In this document: positions 16,445 to 25,691 of the stretch, in pieces | How the letters are laid out: each line of letters opens with the position of its first letter | Numbering within the stretch: position 1 is the stretch's first letter | Assembly (NCBI RefSeq): GCF_030580955.1 | Contig: NZ_JAUQON010000003.1 | Span: forward strand, 186,001-250,000 | From: Hymenobacter convexus | Lineage (GTDB): Bacteria; Bacteroidota; Bacteroidia; Cytophagales; Hymenobacteraceae | Length of the DNA: 64,000 nt | Direction: 5' to 3' | Translations under genes and position numbers: made by a program | Notes under the pieces: generated by a model | Database searches by the model: none | Told to the model about the DNA's origin: nothing | Seen by the model: the letters and a program-made list of their open reading frames with translations, nothing else

Positions 16445-16462
16445 AGGTCCTGGATAGGACTG

Positions 16463-16494
16463 CAAAAGTAGCCGCAAAAGCGAAGGCAACCAAA
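16463..16494 (-). promoter_or_regulatory. Promoter of tRNA-Arg
   Basis: On the minus strand TTTG (complement of 16491-16494), a 20-base spacer and TACTTTTG (complement of 16463-16470) match the Bacteroidota consensus TTTG-N19-23-TAnnTTTG exactly, 18 bases before the tRNA 5' end. It is the best promoter in the window. Confidence 0.75.
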
Positions 16495-16609
16495 TTTGCA
16501 GGCAAAATCCTTGGCCCCGCCGCTTAGCTCCGCCATAACCTGAGGCGTGGAAATACAGTTAAGCCTAAGCGTATCACGCATCACCATTCTTTCACCTTCC
16601 ATCTCCCAA

Positions 16610-17080
16610 ATGAAAAAGAATCTGTATACGGCCGACGCTTCGGCCGTAGGTGGCCGCAGCGGCCACGTCCGTTCCGCCACCGGCATCATCGACCTCGACA
16701 TGTCCGTGCCCGAGGGCCTGGGCGGCAAGAAAAACGCCACCAACCCCGAAGAGCTGTTTGCCGCCGGCTATGCTTCGTGCTTCCAGCAGGCCCTGCTCGT
16801 CATCGCCCAGCGCGCCGGCGACAAACTCGACCCCAACACCACCGTGCAGTGCTCGGTCACGCTCTTCCAGGAAGGCGAAGGCTACGGCCTCAGCGCCGTG
16901 CTCGACGTGGACCTCAAAGCCTTCGACCAAGCCAAAACCATTGACATGGTGCGCCAGGCCCACAAAATCTGCCCCTATTCCGTGGGCACCCGCGGCAACA
17001 TGGAAGTAGAGCTGAAAGTGAAAGGCGAAGCCATTCCGGTGCAAGCCGAAGAAAATGCCGGCGTGGCTGAGAAGAATTAA
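16610..17080 (+). CDS. ohr: Organic hydroperoxide resistance protein (Ohr/OsmC family)
   Basis: The ATG at 16610 gives 156 residues, normal for Ohr; a further upstream start at 16547 adds residues outside the family. The two peroxidatic/resolving cysteines are Cys57 in 'FAAGYASCFQQAL' and Cys121 in 'KICPYS', and the catalytic Arg is Arg16 in 'GGRSGHV'. Thus it is an Ohr-type thiol peroxidase that reduces organic hydroperoxides, in the cytoplasm. The stop codon overlaps the first arm of a 35-base inverted repeat. No OhrR-type regulator is nearby, so its control cannot be read from the window. Confidence 0.94.
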   Translation: MKKNLYTADASAVGGRSGHVRSATGIIDLDMSVPEGLGGKKNATNPEELFAAGYASCFQQALLVIAQRAGDKLDPNTTVQCSVTLFQEGEGYGLSAVLDVDLKAFDQAKTIDMVRQAHKICPYSVGTRGNMEVELKVKGEAIPVQAEENAGVAEKN

Positions 17081-17160
17081 GAATTAGCAATTAAGAATTA
17101 AAAATGGCCGCCGGATACGCTCCGTGCGGCCATTTTTAATTCTTAATTGCTAATTCTTAA
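17077..17160. terminator. Perfect 35-base inverted repeat between ohr and sucC
   Basis: Arm 17077-17111 (AT-rich TTAAGAATTAGCAATTAAGA..., then ATGGCCGC) and arm 17126-17160 are exact reverse complements around a 14-base loop. It starts within the ohr stop codon and ends 8 bases before the sucC end, so it can terminate both convergent transcripts. The TTAAGAATTAGCAATTAAGA part looks like a mobile short repeat rather than a plain terminator. Confidence 0.85.
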
Positions 17161-17168
17161 TTTAACTG

Positions 17169-18365
<1,197 letters not shown>

Positions 18366-18415
18366 AAAAACGGTAAAGGGGTGGGTTGTGCCTTGCAGCC
18401 CTGCGGTTGCAGACG

Positions 18416-18449
18416 CGAAAGTACGGCGCCCGGGCCATCATTGCGCCAA
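18416..18449 (-). promoter_or_regulatory. Probable sucC promoter
   Basis: TACTTTCG (complement of 18416-18423) is preceded by TTGG (complement of 18446-18449) with a 22-base spacer. The predicted 5' leader is about 45 bases. Confidence 0.5.
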
Positions 18450-18469
18450 TTAATTAGCGGACGTGCGAC

Positions 18470-18530
18470 GTAGCGCGGACTTTTAGTCCGCGCCCGAGCT
18501 GCTTACTCGCGGACTAAAAGTCCGCGCTAC
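18470..18530. repeat. Palindromic repeat, family A locus 2
   Basis: GTAGCGCGGACTTTTAGTCC at 18470 is mirrored by GGACTAAAAGTCCGCGCTAC ending at 18530, around a 15-base centre as at locus 1. The stop codon of the leftward GH113-like gene (complement of 18527-18529) lies in the right arm. Confidence 0.93.
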
Positions 18531-19705
18531 TGCCCGTACCAGCGCGCCAGCACGGTTTCGGCGGGCTTGTGCTGAGGAGTGAAATCGGCGTGGCGGCGGG
18601 CCGGGCCGTCGGCCGCCAGCCCGGGGTACCATTTCCAGATAAACATCCCTTTCAGCCACGGCTGGCCCCAGGTGGCCCGGAACAGCGCCTCGTAGCAGCG
18701 GGCCTGGGTGGCTTCGTCGGGCGTGGCGGTGGCCAGGCGCTCGGGCCATTCCCAGGGGCGGGCGGCGGCATCGGGCGTGGTTTTGTAGCCCACTTCGGTG
18801 AAAACGATGGGCTTTTTGATTTTTTTCTGCCAGGCGGCCAGGGCGCGCAGGTGGGGCTGCCAGCCGCGTAGCAGCGTATCGAGCGGTGGGCTGGCAGCCG
18901 TGCTAATCGGGAAGTAGGCCTGAATGCCCACGTAGTCCAGCGCGTCCCAGAAGCGGATTTGCTGGTACTCCACGGCCCAGTTGGCGGCGTAAGTGAGCGG
19001 GCCGTGGTACACCTTTCGAATCTGCTTTATCAGCCCGCGCCAGGCCTTTTCATGGGCCGGCTCGGTGGCGTGTAGCAGTTCGGTGCCAATGCAAAGGCCG
19101 TCGAAATGCGCGCTTTCGGCCAGCGCGGCATAATGCAGGATGAAGGCCGAATAATTGGCAAACCACGCATCCCAATCGGCCTTGCTGGTCATTTTGATGT
19201 CGCCGGGCCAGGCGGCGCGGCCCCGCACCCACAAGTGCGGCTTGAGCAGCGTGCGGATGCCGTACCGCCGGGCCAACTGCGCCGTGTAGACGAGGCCGGC
19301 GTCGCTTTCGCCCCACAGGCCGCGGCGCCCCACGGGCCGGGCCGTGTTGGTGCGAATGCCCGGCTCGGTGGCGCCTGCCTGCCAGCCGAAGGGCATCTGG
19401 GCAATCCAGGTGATGTGGTCGCGCAGCAGGGGCTCCAGTTCAGCCTCGGTCACGGAGTCGCCGCCCACCCAGCTCATGCCCCGCAGCCGGGTGCTGTCGA
19501 ACGGGCCGGCCAGGGATGGCGCGATGAGCGACTGCGCCAAAGCAGCTTCTGATGGGTCTGAGAGCACATTTGCTGCCCGGTTATGCTGCGGCAAAAAGCT
19601 ACTTGCCCCCCAGCCCAGCAGCGCCAGCACCAGCCCCACACCCGCAAGCACCCAACCGCGGCGCACCGAAAAAAAACCAGGCATCATGAGCGAAATTTCT
19701 GACAT
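18527..19705 (-). CDS. GH113-like glycoside hydrolase, membrane-anchored
   Basis: The 392-residue protein has an N-terminal membrane anchor or uncleaved signal (about residues 14-36) and a TIM-barrel resembling family GH113 (endo-beta-mannanase type). Two acids are placed as expected: Glu209 in '[12 protein letters not shown]' (acid/base) and Glu304 in '[11 protein letters not shown]' (nucleophile). 'GMSWVGGDS' and '[11 protein letters not shown]' are further barrel motifs. Alternative starts at 19687 and 19684 would shorten the N-terminus by 6-7 residues. Its TAG stop is contributed by a family A repeat, so the ending '...ARWYGQ' was set by that element. Substrate is inferred from the family only. 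Confidence 0.85.
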   Translation of the reverse strand: MSEISLMMPGFFSVRRGWVLAGVGLVLALLGWGASSFLPQHNRAANVLSDPSEAALAQSLIAPSLAGPFDSTRLRGMSWVGGDSVTEAELEPLLRDHITWIAQMPFGWQAGATEPGIRTNTARPVGRRGLWGESDAGLVYTAQLARRYGIRTLLKPHLWVRGRAAWPGDIKMTSKADWDAWFANYSAFILHYAALAESAHFDGLCIGTELLHATEPAHEKAWRGLIKQIRKVYHGPLTYAANWAVEYQQIRFWDALDYVGIQAYFPISTAASPPLDTLLRGWQPHLRALAAWQKKIKKPIVFTEVGYKTTPDAAARPWEWPERLATATPDEATQARCYEALFRATWGQPWLKGMFIWKWYPGLAADGPARRHADFTPQHKPAETVLARWYGQ

Positions 19706-19776
19706 CGGGCCGCGAATAACGACGCCGAACGCCCGGCATCGTATAAGGGCCGGCTTAGCTGCGGCCGGATTGTGCG

Positions 19777-19784
19777 TAGCTTTG
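19777..19784 (+). promoter_or_regulatory. -7 box of the ABC ATPase gene; decides the start codon
   Basis: TAGCTTTG matches TAnnTTTG exactly. Transcription would begin near 19790, downstream of the GTG at 19772, so that GTG cannot be the start of the protein. Confidence 0.6.
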
Positions 19785-19822
19785 TCACTACCGCATTCCG
19801 TTCACGTCTATCGCCGGCTCCG

Positions 19823-20482
19823 TTGCTGCAAGCTATCAACATTCACAAGAGCTACAACGCTCTGAACGTCCTCAAGGGCATCGATTTAACGATTGAGAAG
19901 TCGGAAATCGTCAGCATCGTGGGCTCCTCGGGCGCGGGCAAGAGCACGCTGCTGCACATTCTGGGTACCCTCGACAACCCCGATTCGGGCGAGGTGCTGT
20001 TCGATGGCGAGTCGGTTAGCTCCTTGGGACGCAACGACTTGGCCCGGTTTCGCAACCGGCACATCGGCTTCATTTTCCAGTTTCACAACCTGCTGCCCGA
20101 GTTCACGGCCCTCGAAAACGTGTGCCTGCCCGCCTACCTGGCCGGCCGCTCCGAAAAAGAAGTGCGCGTGCGGGCCCGTGAGCTGCTCGGCATGCTCAAC
20201 CTCGAAGGCCGCGCCGAGCACAAGCCCAGCGAAATGAGCGGCGGCGAGCAGCAGCGCGTGTCCGTAGCCCGCGCCCTTATCAATTCGCCCGAAATCATCT
20301 TCGCCGACGAGCCCAGCGGCAACCTCGACACCAAAAACGCCCAGGAGCTGCACCAGATTTTCTTCCTGCTGCGCAAAGAGCTGGGCCAGACCTTCGTCAT
20401 CGTGACGCACAACGAGCAGTTGGCCGACATGGCCGACCGCAAGATTGTGATGCGCGACGGCCACATTCTGGAAGGCGGTTAG
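19823..20482 (+). CDS. ABC transporter ATP-binding protein, LolD/MacB-like
   Basis: A protein of 219 residues read from TTG at 19823 ('[20 protein letters not shown]'), chosen because the promoter box lies after the longer GTG start. All ABC motifs are present: Walker A 'GSSGAGKST', Q-loop '[17 protein letters not shown]', signature 'MSGGEQQR', Walker B '[12 protein letters not shown]' and H-loop 'VTHN'. '[17 protein letters not shown]' and the compact size place it in the LolD/FtsE/MacB group, which releases lipoproteins or drives periplasmic mechanotransmission. No permease gene is adjacent, so the partner (LolCE-like) is encoded elsewhere. Confidence 0.9.
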   Translation: MLQAINIHKSYNALNVLKGIDLTIEKSEIVSIVGSSGAGKSTLLHILGTLDNPDSGEVLFDGESVSSLGRNDLARFRNRHIGFIFQFHNLLPEFTALENVCLPAYLAGRSEKEVRVRARELLGMLNLEGRAEHKPSEMSGGEQQRVSVARALINSPEIIFADEPSGNLDTKNAQELHQIFFLLRKELGQTFVIVTHNEQLADMADRKIVMRDGHILEGG

Positions 20483-20510
20483 GGCTCCGGTTGGAGGAAC
20501 CAATAAAGCG

Positions 20511-20558
20511 AAAAAGGAACGTCATGCTTTGACTGCGCTCAGCATGACGTTCCTTTTT
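20511..20558. terminator. Hairpin terminator derived from a family B element
   Basis: AAAAAGGAACGTCATGCT and AGCATGACGTTCCTTTTT are perfect 18-base arms around TTGACTGCGCTC. The inner arm and loop are family B sequence with most of the left arm and the centre lost. It lies between convergent genes and has T tracts on both strands. Confidence 0.85.
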
Positions 20559-20577
20559 GCTCTTTTATCCCTCTCCC

Positions 20578-21483
20578 CTACCGCGCCGGGTCGGCCACGA
20601 ACCAGAAGTCGCCGGAATCGTTCAGGTTGTGGCCTTCTACTTTGCCCCGGGTGGCGGCGTCGCCAGCGTAGTAATAGAGCGGGTGGCCCTTGTAGGTGAG
20701 CTGGTTGCGCGTGCTGGTGGTGGTGCCGTAGGCCCCGCCGGTGGGGCTAGGGTCGCGGCTGATGGTGCCAAAGTTGCTGGCCAACAGCGAAGACGGAGCC
20801 GCGGGCGCACTCATATACAGCGCCGGCCAGATGGCGGCGCAGCCGCTGGTGCAGTTGGTGGGCTGGGTGCTGGGGCTGGTATTGTCTTTGGCAAAGTAAT
20901 AAAGCGTGCGCCCGTTGATGTCGGTCAGGAAGGTTTTGGTGGACGAAGTACCGGCGGTTTTGTCGACCACCGTTTTGCTGGCCAGCACCACGCCGTAGTC
21001 GGGGTTGAGCACGTGCCAGATGCCGCCGATGCCGTTGCCGCCGGTGGCGCCGGGCGCCTCGCGGGTGTACACGCCGGCCGTGGCCGGGGCGTAGTAGTAG
21101 AGCGGCCAGCCTTTGTAAGTGGTTTGCTGGCGGCCGTCGGTGGTGGTTTTGGTGGCGAAGTCGGCTGCATTCAGCGCTTTGGGCACCTTGATATTGGCCT
21201 CGTAGTACACCGGCCACAGCGGCATGCAGGTGGCGCTGGTGCAGCTGTTGGTGCCGTCCACGTCGCGGGCGAAGATGTAGAGCGTGTTGCCACTGGCATC
21301 GGTCATGTAGGTGCCGAGGGTGGCCGAGGTGGCCAGTTTCACGTTGGCCACGGCGTCCGGGTCGACTTCGGGCGTGGAGTCTTTTTTGCAGCCGGCCACG
21401 CCTGCACTGAGGGCCGCTGCCAGCACAAGGCCCAGCCCGATGGACCAGAACCGCGTTAGAAAATTGTTTACCGACTGTGCCAT
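20578..21483 (-). CDS. Lipoprotein with repeated PF03640-type (secreted repeat) domains
   Basis: The 301-residue protein has a lipoprotein signal with Cys32 in 'LSAGVAGC'. The rest consists of the small secreted-repeat domain seen as 'GNTLYIFARDVDGTNSC...CMPLWPVYY...TYKGWPLYYYA' and again 'GRTLYYFAKDN...CAAIWPALY...TYKGHPLYYYAGD'. Each unit has the 'TLYxFxxD', 'C-x-W-P' and 'YKGxPLYYY' strands. The family is common in secreted lipoproteins, and its function is not established. It should be anchored in the inner leaflet of the outer membrane or on the surface. Convergent with the ABC ATPase. Confidence 0.88.
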   Translation of the reverse strand: MAQSVNNFLTRFWSIGLGLVLAAALSAGVAGCKKDSTPEVDPDAVANVKLATSATLGTYMTDASGNTLYIFARDVDGTNSCTSATCMPLWPVYYEANIKVPKALNAADFATKTTTDGRQQTTYKGWPLYYYAPATAGVYTREAPGATGGNGIGGIWHVLNPDYGVVLASKTVVDKTAGTSSTKTFLTDINGRTLYYFAKDNTSPSTQPTNCTSGCAAIWPALYMSAPAAPSSLLASNFGTISRDPSPTGGAYGTTTSTRNQLTYKGHPLYYYAGDAATRGKVEGHNLNDSGDFWFVADPAR

Positions 21484-22054
21484 GAAAGTAATTGGTTAAG
21501 AGAATGAAAGATGATTTTCGAGGCTGGTTAAACCGTTTTTCTGGGCATAGCCAGTCCCGGCCCCGGCCTGGAAGGGGCCGGGAGGTGGAGGCCGGGCAAA
21601 GCGCTGGGCCAGATTGGAACGTGTTACAACTGGCCGACTGACAGGTGAGCGGGCAGCGGAAGCCGGCGCCGGCTTCCAGCCGCCCGTTCACGGGCCAGCC
21701 GGCGCCCCATTGCGCGGAGCTGGGTGAGTGCAGTCGCGCGGGGTCGAGGGCTTTACCTGCTACTCGGAAGGAAGCGAAAAAGGGTTGGCTGGCCGGGCAG
21801 AATAATTGGCCGGTGGGGGTGCTGGCACCTTTCTGCAACGCGCGTCTGCTCCCCATCCTGCTTCATCCCGCTCCTTAAGCCATGATAAATCCAGTGGCTA
21901 TGCCCTCAGCCTTTAAATGAAGGAATGCGCCGGAATCTTAGTAAAGCTGATGGTGTTTCACTCCCAAACGACGCTTTCCCAAAATGATTAGCCCAAATAA
22001 ATTTCCTTATTGCAGATAAACACTTGATTTACAGCAATAAAATTTACCAATATT
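21484..22054. other. Long intergenic region without recognised gene
   Basis: Bases 21540-21870 are GC-rich and hold only short frames without family features. On the minus strand this would be a long leader or promoter region of the repeat lipoprotein. A GCCACTGG sequence (complement of 21889-21896 region) suggested a cobalamin element, but the other conserved parts were not found. Bases 21890-22055 become AT-rich towards the next gene's promoter. Confidence 0.4.
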
Positions 22055-22088
22055 TTTGGCTTTTTTGGCACGTTTCTTTCTAACTTTG
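22055..22088 (+). promoter_or_regulatory. Promoter of the uncharacterised 263-residue protein
   Basis: TTTG (22055-22058), a 22-base spacer and TAACTTTG (22081-22088) match the Bacteroidota promoter consensus. The leader to the ATG at 22137 is about 40 bases. The box excludes a start at 22056. Confidence 0.68.
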
Positions 22089-22136
22089 GGTTATAAACAC
22101 GAACATCAGTTGGACACATTAAAACAAACCACCGCC

Positions 22137-22928
22137 ATGAACGAGGCCACCAAAACCACCAAGGACATTACCAAAAAAGTCAAAGTCGAGAGCTACGATA
22201 TCAGCCGCTCCGATGAAACGCTGGATTTGGCGAAGGACCTCGCTAAGTTCATCAAGGACAATAAGCTCACCACCAACGTGCAGGGCAAGGAGTTCGTGAA
22301 CGTGGAGGGCTGGCAGTACGCCGGCTCGCGCCTGGGCATCGTGCCCATCGTGGAGCACGTCATCAACGTGAGCTCGCCCGAGGAAATGAAGTACCAGGCC
22401 AAGGTGACGCTGTTTGACTTGCGCCACGGCACCACGGTGGGCGCCGGCTTTGCCGTGTGCTCGAACAAGGAGAGCGGTAAGAAATTCTACCAGGAATTTG
22501 CCATCATGAGCATGGCCCAGACCCGCGCCATCGGCAAGGCCTACCGCAACTGCCTGGCCTGGATTATCCGCGCCGCTGGCTACGAGCCCACGCCCGCCGA
22601 GGAAATGGACTACAACACCAACACGATGGCCGCTGCCGCGCCCGCTCCGGCCGTTGCCGTAGCCCAGGCCGTGCCCGCCATGCAGGTAGTGCCCGCCGAG
22701 CCCGCGGCTCCGGCCGCTGAGGCTGCTGCCGCCCCGGTGCAGTACGCCACGGCCGCGCAGAAAGAGGAAATCATTCGCTTGCTCAACCACCCGGTCATCA
22801 CCCGTCCGGAGAAGACCAAGATGCTGCTCAATATCAACCGCCTCGACGAGGAGCGCGCCGTGCAGGCCATTGCCAAGCTGCGCAAAGCCATCGACGACCG
22901 CGAGAACGGGGAGAAAGCAGCCGCTTAA
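22137..22928 (+). CDS. Conserved protein of unknown function, phage-recombination-like core
   Basis: The protein has 263 residues from the ATG at 22137. The core (about 10-160) is rich in short motifs: 'NVQGKEFVNVEGWQYAGSRL', 'EEMKYQAKVTLFDLRHGTTV', 'GAGFAVCSNKESGKKFYQEF', 'SMAQTRAIGKAYRNCLAWII' and 'AAGYEPTPAEEMD'. The 'MAQTRAxxKAxRN' segment recalls proteins near single-strand annealing genes of phages, from memory only. A Pro/Ala-rich linker (about 165-205) leads to a C-terminal helical part ('KEEIIRLLNHPVITRPEKTK') of the type often used as a small binding domain. No other phage gene is nearby. Function unknown. Confidence 0.7.
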   Translation: MNEATKTTKDITKKVKVESYDISRSDETLDLAKDLAKFIKDNKLTTNVQGKEFVNVEGWQYAGSRLGIVPIVEHVINVSSPEEMKYQAKVTLFDLRHGTTVGAGFAVCSNKESGKKFYQEFAIMSMAQTRAIGKAYRNCLAWIIRAAGYEPTPAEEMDYNTNTMAAAAPAPAVAVAQAVPAMQVVPAEPAAPAAEAAAAPVQYATAAQKEEIIRLLNHPVITRPEKTKMLLNINRLDEERAVQAIAKLRKAIDDRENGEKAAA

Positions 22929-22950
22929 TTATCACCCTCTATCTCTACCA

Positions 22951-22981
22951 GCCCGGTGCCGCAAGGTGCCGGGCTTTTTTT
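22951..22981 (+). terminator. GNRA-loop terminator
   Basis: GCCCGGTGCC-GCAA-GGTGCCGGGC folds to a 10-pair stem (two G-T pairs) with a GCAA tetraloop, followed by seven T, directly after the 263-residue gene. Confidence 0.88.
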
Positions 22982-23018
22982 GTGAGGTTCCGACGCCCGG
23001 CCGCCCCGCGCCGGTGTG

Positions 23019-23026
23019 TACTTTTG
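23019..23026 (+). promoter_or_regulatory. -7 box of the two-component system
   Basis: TACTTTTG, an exact TAnnTTTG, lies 23 bases upstream of the response-regulator ATG and should drive the regulator and sensor genes. Confidence 0.6.
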
Positions 23027-23049
23027 GGCCTCTCTGATACGCTGCTGCT

Positions 23050-23724
23050 ATGAAAGTTTTGCTGGTTGAAGACGAACCCCAACTGGCTTCTTTTGTCAAA
23101 AAGGGCTTCGAGCACGAGGGCTACGAATTGGCCGTGGCCTACGACGGGCGCACGGGGTGGTCGCTCTATCAGCAGCAGCCCTACGACCTTGTTATTCTGG
23201 ATGTGAACCTGCCCTACCTGAATGGCGTGGAGCTGTGCCGCCGCATTCGGGCCGGCCAGCACCGGGTGCCGGTGTTGATGCTCACGGCCTTAGACAGCCT
23301 AACTGATAAGGAAGCGGGCTTTGAGGCCGGGGCCGACGACTACCTCGTCAAGCCTTTTGCCTTCCGCGAACTGCTGCTGCGGGCCCGGGCCCTCACCAAG
23401 CGCTACTCCGAAACAGGTGCAGCGCAGGTACTGCGCATGGCCGACCTGGAGCTGAACCTGGAATCCAAGATTGTGACCCGCGCGGGCCAGCGCATCGACC
23501 TGACCACTCGCGAGTATTCGCTACTGGAGCATTTGCTGCTAAACCAGGGGCGCATTGTGTCGCGGGTGGATATTGCCGAGCGGGTGTGGGAGCTGGATTT
23601 TGACACCACGACCAACGTCATTGACGTGTACGTGAGCTATTTGCGCAAGAAGATTGACCGCGACTTTACGCCCAAGCTCATCCACACGGTGGTGGGCATG
23701 GGCTACGTGATGCGCGAGCAATAA
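23050..23724 (+). CDS. OmpR/PhoB-family response regulator
   Basis: The 224-residue protein has a receiver domain (1-115) with the acidic pair Glu7/Asp8, the phosphorylated Asp51 in 'DLVILDVNLPYLNGVEL', Thr/Leu switch region 'VLMLTALD' and Lys in 'DYLVKPFAFREL'. A winged-helix DNA-binding domain follows (about 130-224, 'LTTREYSLLEHLLLNQGRIV', 'NVIDVYVSYLRKKID'). It resembles CusR/QseB-type regulators. The sensor gene starts 12 bases after its stop. The downstream RND efflux genes are its most likely targets. Confidence 0.95.
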   Translation: MKVLLVEDEPQLASFVKKGFEHEGYELAVAYDGRTGWSLYQQQPYDLVILDVNLPYLNGVELCRRIRAGQHRVPVLMLTALDSLTDKEAGFEAGADDYLVKPFAFRELLLRARALTKRYSETGAAQVLRMADLELNLESKIVTRAGQRIDLTTREYSLLEHLLLNQGRIVSRVDIAERVWELDFDTTTNVIDVYVSYLRKKIDRDFTPKLIHTVVGMGYVMREQ

Positions 23725-23736
23725 CCTGCTGGGCCT

Positions 23737-25113
23737 ATGCTGATTCGGAACAAGCTGATGCTGCGCTTTACGCTGCTGGTGCTGGGCATCCAGGTCAGCT
23801 TTTCGGCGTTCATCTTTTATTTCAACGCCAGCATGCGCGCGCAGCGCTTCGAGCACCGCCTCACCAACAGCGCCCTGCTGGCGGGGCGCCTGCTGGTGCG
23901 CACCCACAAGCTCGAAACCGGCATTCTGGGCAGCCTGCGGCGCGGCGATTTGCTGACCTTGCCCGCCGAGGAAGTCAGTATTTACGGGCCCGACAACTCG
24001 CTGCGCTACAGCAGCGCCGACAACATCGACCAAGCCGTGAACCGGGCGCGGCTGGCGGGGCTGCGGCCGGGCAAAACGGTGACGTATCCGGCTGTGGGGC
24101 ACCGCGAAACTATTGGGCTGGTGTTTTTGCTGGAACCCGAGGCCGCCCCCTACCGCATTTTTGTATCGGCCGAAGACCGGGTGGGCTGGGCGCAGTTGCG
24201 GCAGTTGGGGCTGCTGCTGGTGCTGGGCAACGTGGGGGCACTGGTGCTCACCATCTTGGCGGGCTGGTTTTTTGCCGGCGCGGCCCTGCGGCCGGTGGCA
24301 CGCATCACGCGGCAGGCGGGCCGTATTTCGGCTACTAACCTGGGCCGGCGCCTTTCGGAAGGCAACGGGCGCGACGAGCTAGCCCAGCTGGCCCACGCCT
24401 TCAACGGCATGCTGGCGGGACTGGAGCAGGCCTTTGAAGGCCAGAAAAGCTTTTTGGCCCATGCCTCGCACGAGCTGCGCACACCGCTCACTACCCTCAC
24501 CGGCACCCTCGAAACGGCCCTGGCCTACGACGCCACCCTGCCCGACGCCCGCCAAAGCCTGGCCCAGAGCCTCGACGCGGCCCGACACCTGAGTGCCCTC
24601 ACCAACGGCCTGCTGAACCTGGCCAAGGCCGACGGCGCTCTGCCGGCCTTCGCCCCGGTGCGGCTCGATGAGTGCCTGAACCAGGCCCTGCAGTTTGCCC
24701 GCGCCAAGTACCCCGGCCGCGAGTGGCGCCTCAGCTTCGGCGAGTTTCCGACCGAAACCGACGCCGACCCTTTTATGGTGCCCGGCAACGCGGAACTGCT
24801 GGTGACGGCCCTGCTCAACCTGCTCGATAACGCCGGCAAGTACTCCGGCGGCCCGGTGCGCACCGAGCTGGCCTACGCCGATGCCACTACCCTGCGCGTG
24901 CGCGTGCGCGACGCCGGCCCCGGCCTCTCGCCCGACGAGTTGCGCCAGATATACGAGCCCCTGTACCGCGCCTCAGGCGCCCTGGGCCGCCCCGGCTACG
25001 GCCTGGGCCTGCCCCTGACGCAGCGCGTGGTGCAGCGCCACGGCGGCCGGCTGGAAATCACCTCGGTGCCCGGGCAGGGCACCACGGCTACGGTGTGGCT
25101 GCCGGCGGCATAG
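23737..25113 (+). CDS. Sensor histidine kinase
   Basis: The 458-residue membrane sensor has helices at about 10-30 and 158-184 enclosing a periplasmic domain of about 125 residues, then a HAMP linker ('RPVARITRQAGRISATNLGR'), the phosphoacceptor His245 in 'FLAHASHELRTPLTTL', N box 'LLNLLDNAGKYS', G1 'DAGPGLSPDEL' and G2 'GYGLGLPLTQRV'. It should phosphorylate the adjacent regulator. The periplasmic part shows no metal-binding His or Met cluster, so the signal is unknown. The location upstream of an RND efflux set suggests drug, solvent or metal sensing. Confidence 0.95.
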   Translation: MLIRNKLMLRFTLLVLGIQVSFSAFIFYFNASMRAQRFEHRLTNSALLAGRLLVRTHKLETGILGSLRRGDLLTLPAEEVSIYGPDNSLRYSSADNIDQAVNRARLAGLRPGKTVTYPAVGHRETIGLVFLLEPEAAPYRIFVSAEDRVGWAQLRQLGLLLVLGNVGALVLTILAGWFFAGAALRPVARITRQAGRISATNLGRRLSEGNGRDELAQLAHAFNGMLAGLEQAFEGQKSFLAHASHELRTPLTTLTGTLETALAYDATLPDARQSLAQSLDAARHLSALTNGLLNLAKADGALPAFAPVRLDECLNQALQFARAKYPGREWRLSFGEFPTETDADPFMVPGNAELLVTALLNLLDNAGKYSGGPVRTELAYADATTLRVRVRDAGPGLSPDELRQIYEPLYRASGALGRPGYGLGLPLTQRVVQRHGGRLEITSVPGQGTTATVWLPAA

Positions 25114-25135
25114 TGTTTCGTCGTTCTGGCGGGCG

Positions 25136-25276
25136 CCTCCCCCCCCGCCCCCTCTCCCAAAGGAGAGGGGGAGCCTGACGATATTCTTTTAGTAGAGCAG
25201 CTCGCAAACCCCATAAGTCACCTATGCTGCCGTGGCGCCCCCTCTCCTTTGGGAGAGGGGGCCGGGGGGTGAGGCG
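25136..25276. repeat. Palindromic repeat, family C locus 1
   Basis: The left arm has CCCCCCGCCCCCTCTCCCAA then AGGAGAGGGGGAGCCTGACG; the right arm has GCCGTGGCGCCCCCTCTCCT then TTGGGAGAGGGGGCCGGGGG and TGAGGCG. A 46-base centre separates them. The same outer sequence occurs at 30220-30386. Confidence 0.88.
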
Positions 25277-25293
25277 CAATCGTTGAAGTCGTT

Positions 25294-25328
25294 AAAAACG
25301 GCCCTGCCCTACCGGCAGGGCCGTTTTC
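25294..25328 (+). terminator. Hairpin terminator after the sensor kinase gene
   Basis: AAAACGGCCCTGCC and GGCAGGGCCGTTTT form a 14-base stem with a five-base loop and a T tract. It separates the two-component genes from the efflux genes, so these may be separate transcripts. Confidence 0.85.
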
Positions 25329-25406
25329 ATGTTTTCTAATACCGTTCTCATCTCGTTCTAATGTCGCGGCGGGTCCTTTGTGACACATCCACCAAGGGCT
25401 TCGCCT

Positions 25407-25691
25407 ATGCCGACGACTCCGTTCAAACCTCAGCCGACCAACCTGCTGGCCCTGCTACTCGGCGGGGCTTTGGTGCTGTCGCTGGGGTTGAACGGGGTGC
25501 TGCTGACGGCCCGGCCCGAGCCCTGGCCCGACGACGATGACGCCCTAGCCGCCACCACCGCCGACCTGCACCTCACCCAGCGCCTGTTGGCCCAGTGCCA
25601 GCAACACCAGTTGCGGCAGGACAGCCTGCGCACCCACACCGCCAGCGCCGCGCTGGCCGACCACCAACCCGACTTTTCTTCCGCCCAATGA
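25407..25691 (+). CDS. Small single-helix membrane protein at the head of the efflux operon
   Basis: The protein has 94 residues from the ATG at 25407 (a GTG at 25380 is less likely). It has a hydrophobic helix at about residues 14-35 ('LLALLLGGALVLSLGLNGVL') and a polar, Gln- and His-rich tail, likely periplasmic ('LTQRLLAQCQQHQLRQDSLR'), which could form a short coiled coil. Its stop overlaps the adaptor start (ATGA, 25688-25691), indicating translational coupling. It is not recognised; it may be an accessory subunit of the pump. Confidence 0.6.
   Translation: MPTTPFKPQPTNLLALLLGGALVLSLGLNGVLLTARPEPWPDDDDALAATTADLHLTQRLLAQCQQHQLRQDSLRTHTASAALADHQPDFSSAQ

Noticed and set aside
21645..21878. 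A 77-residue frame in the long intergenic gap
   Set aside because: No promoter, start signal, or protein-like composition; it probably arises by chance in GC-rich DNA.
21484..22054. Cobalamin riboswitch suggested by GCCACTGG on the minus strand near 21890
   Set aside because: The remaining conserved B12-box segments could not be found in the right order, and the downstream gene is not a B12 or transport gene.
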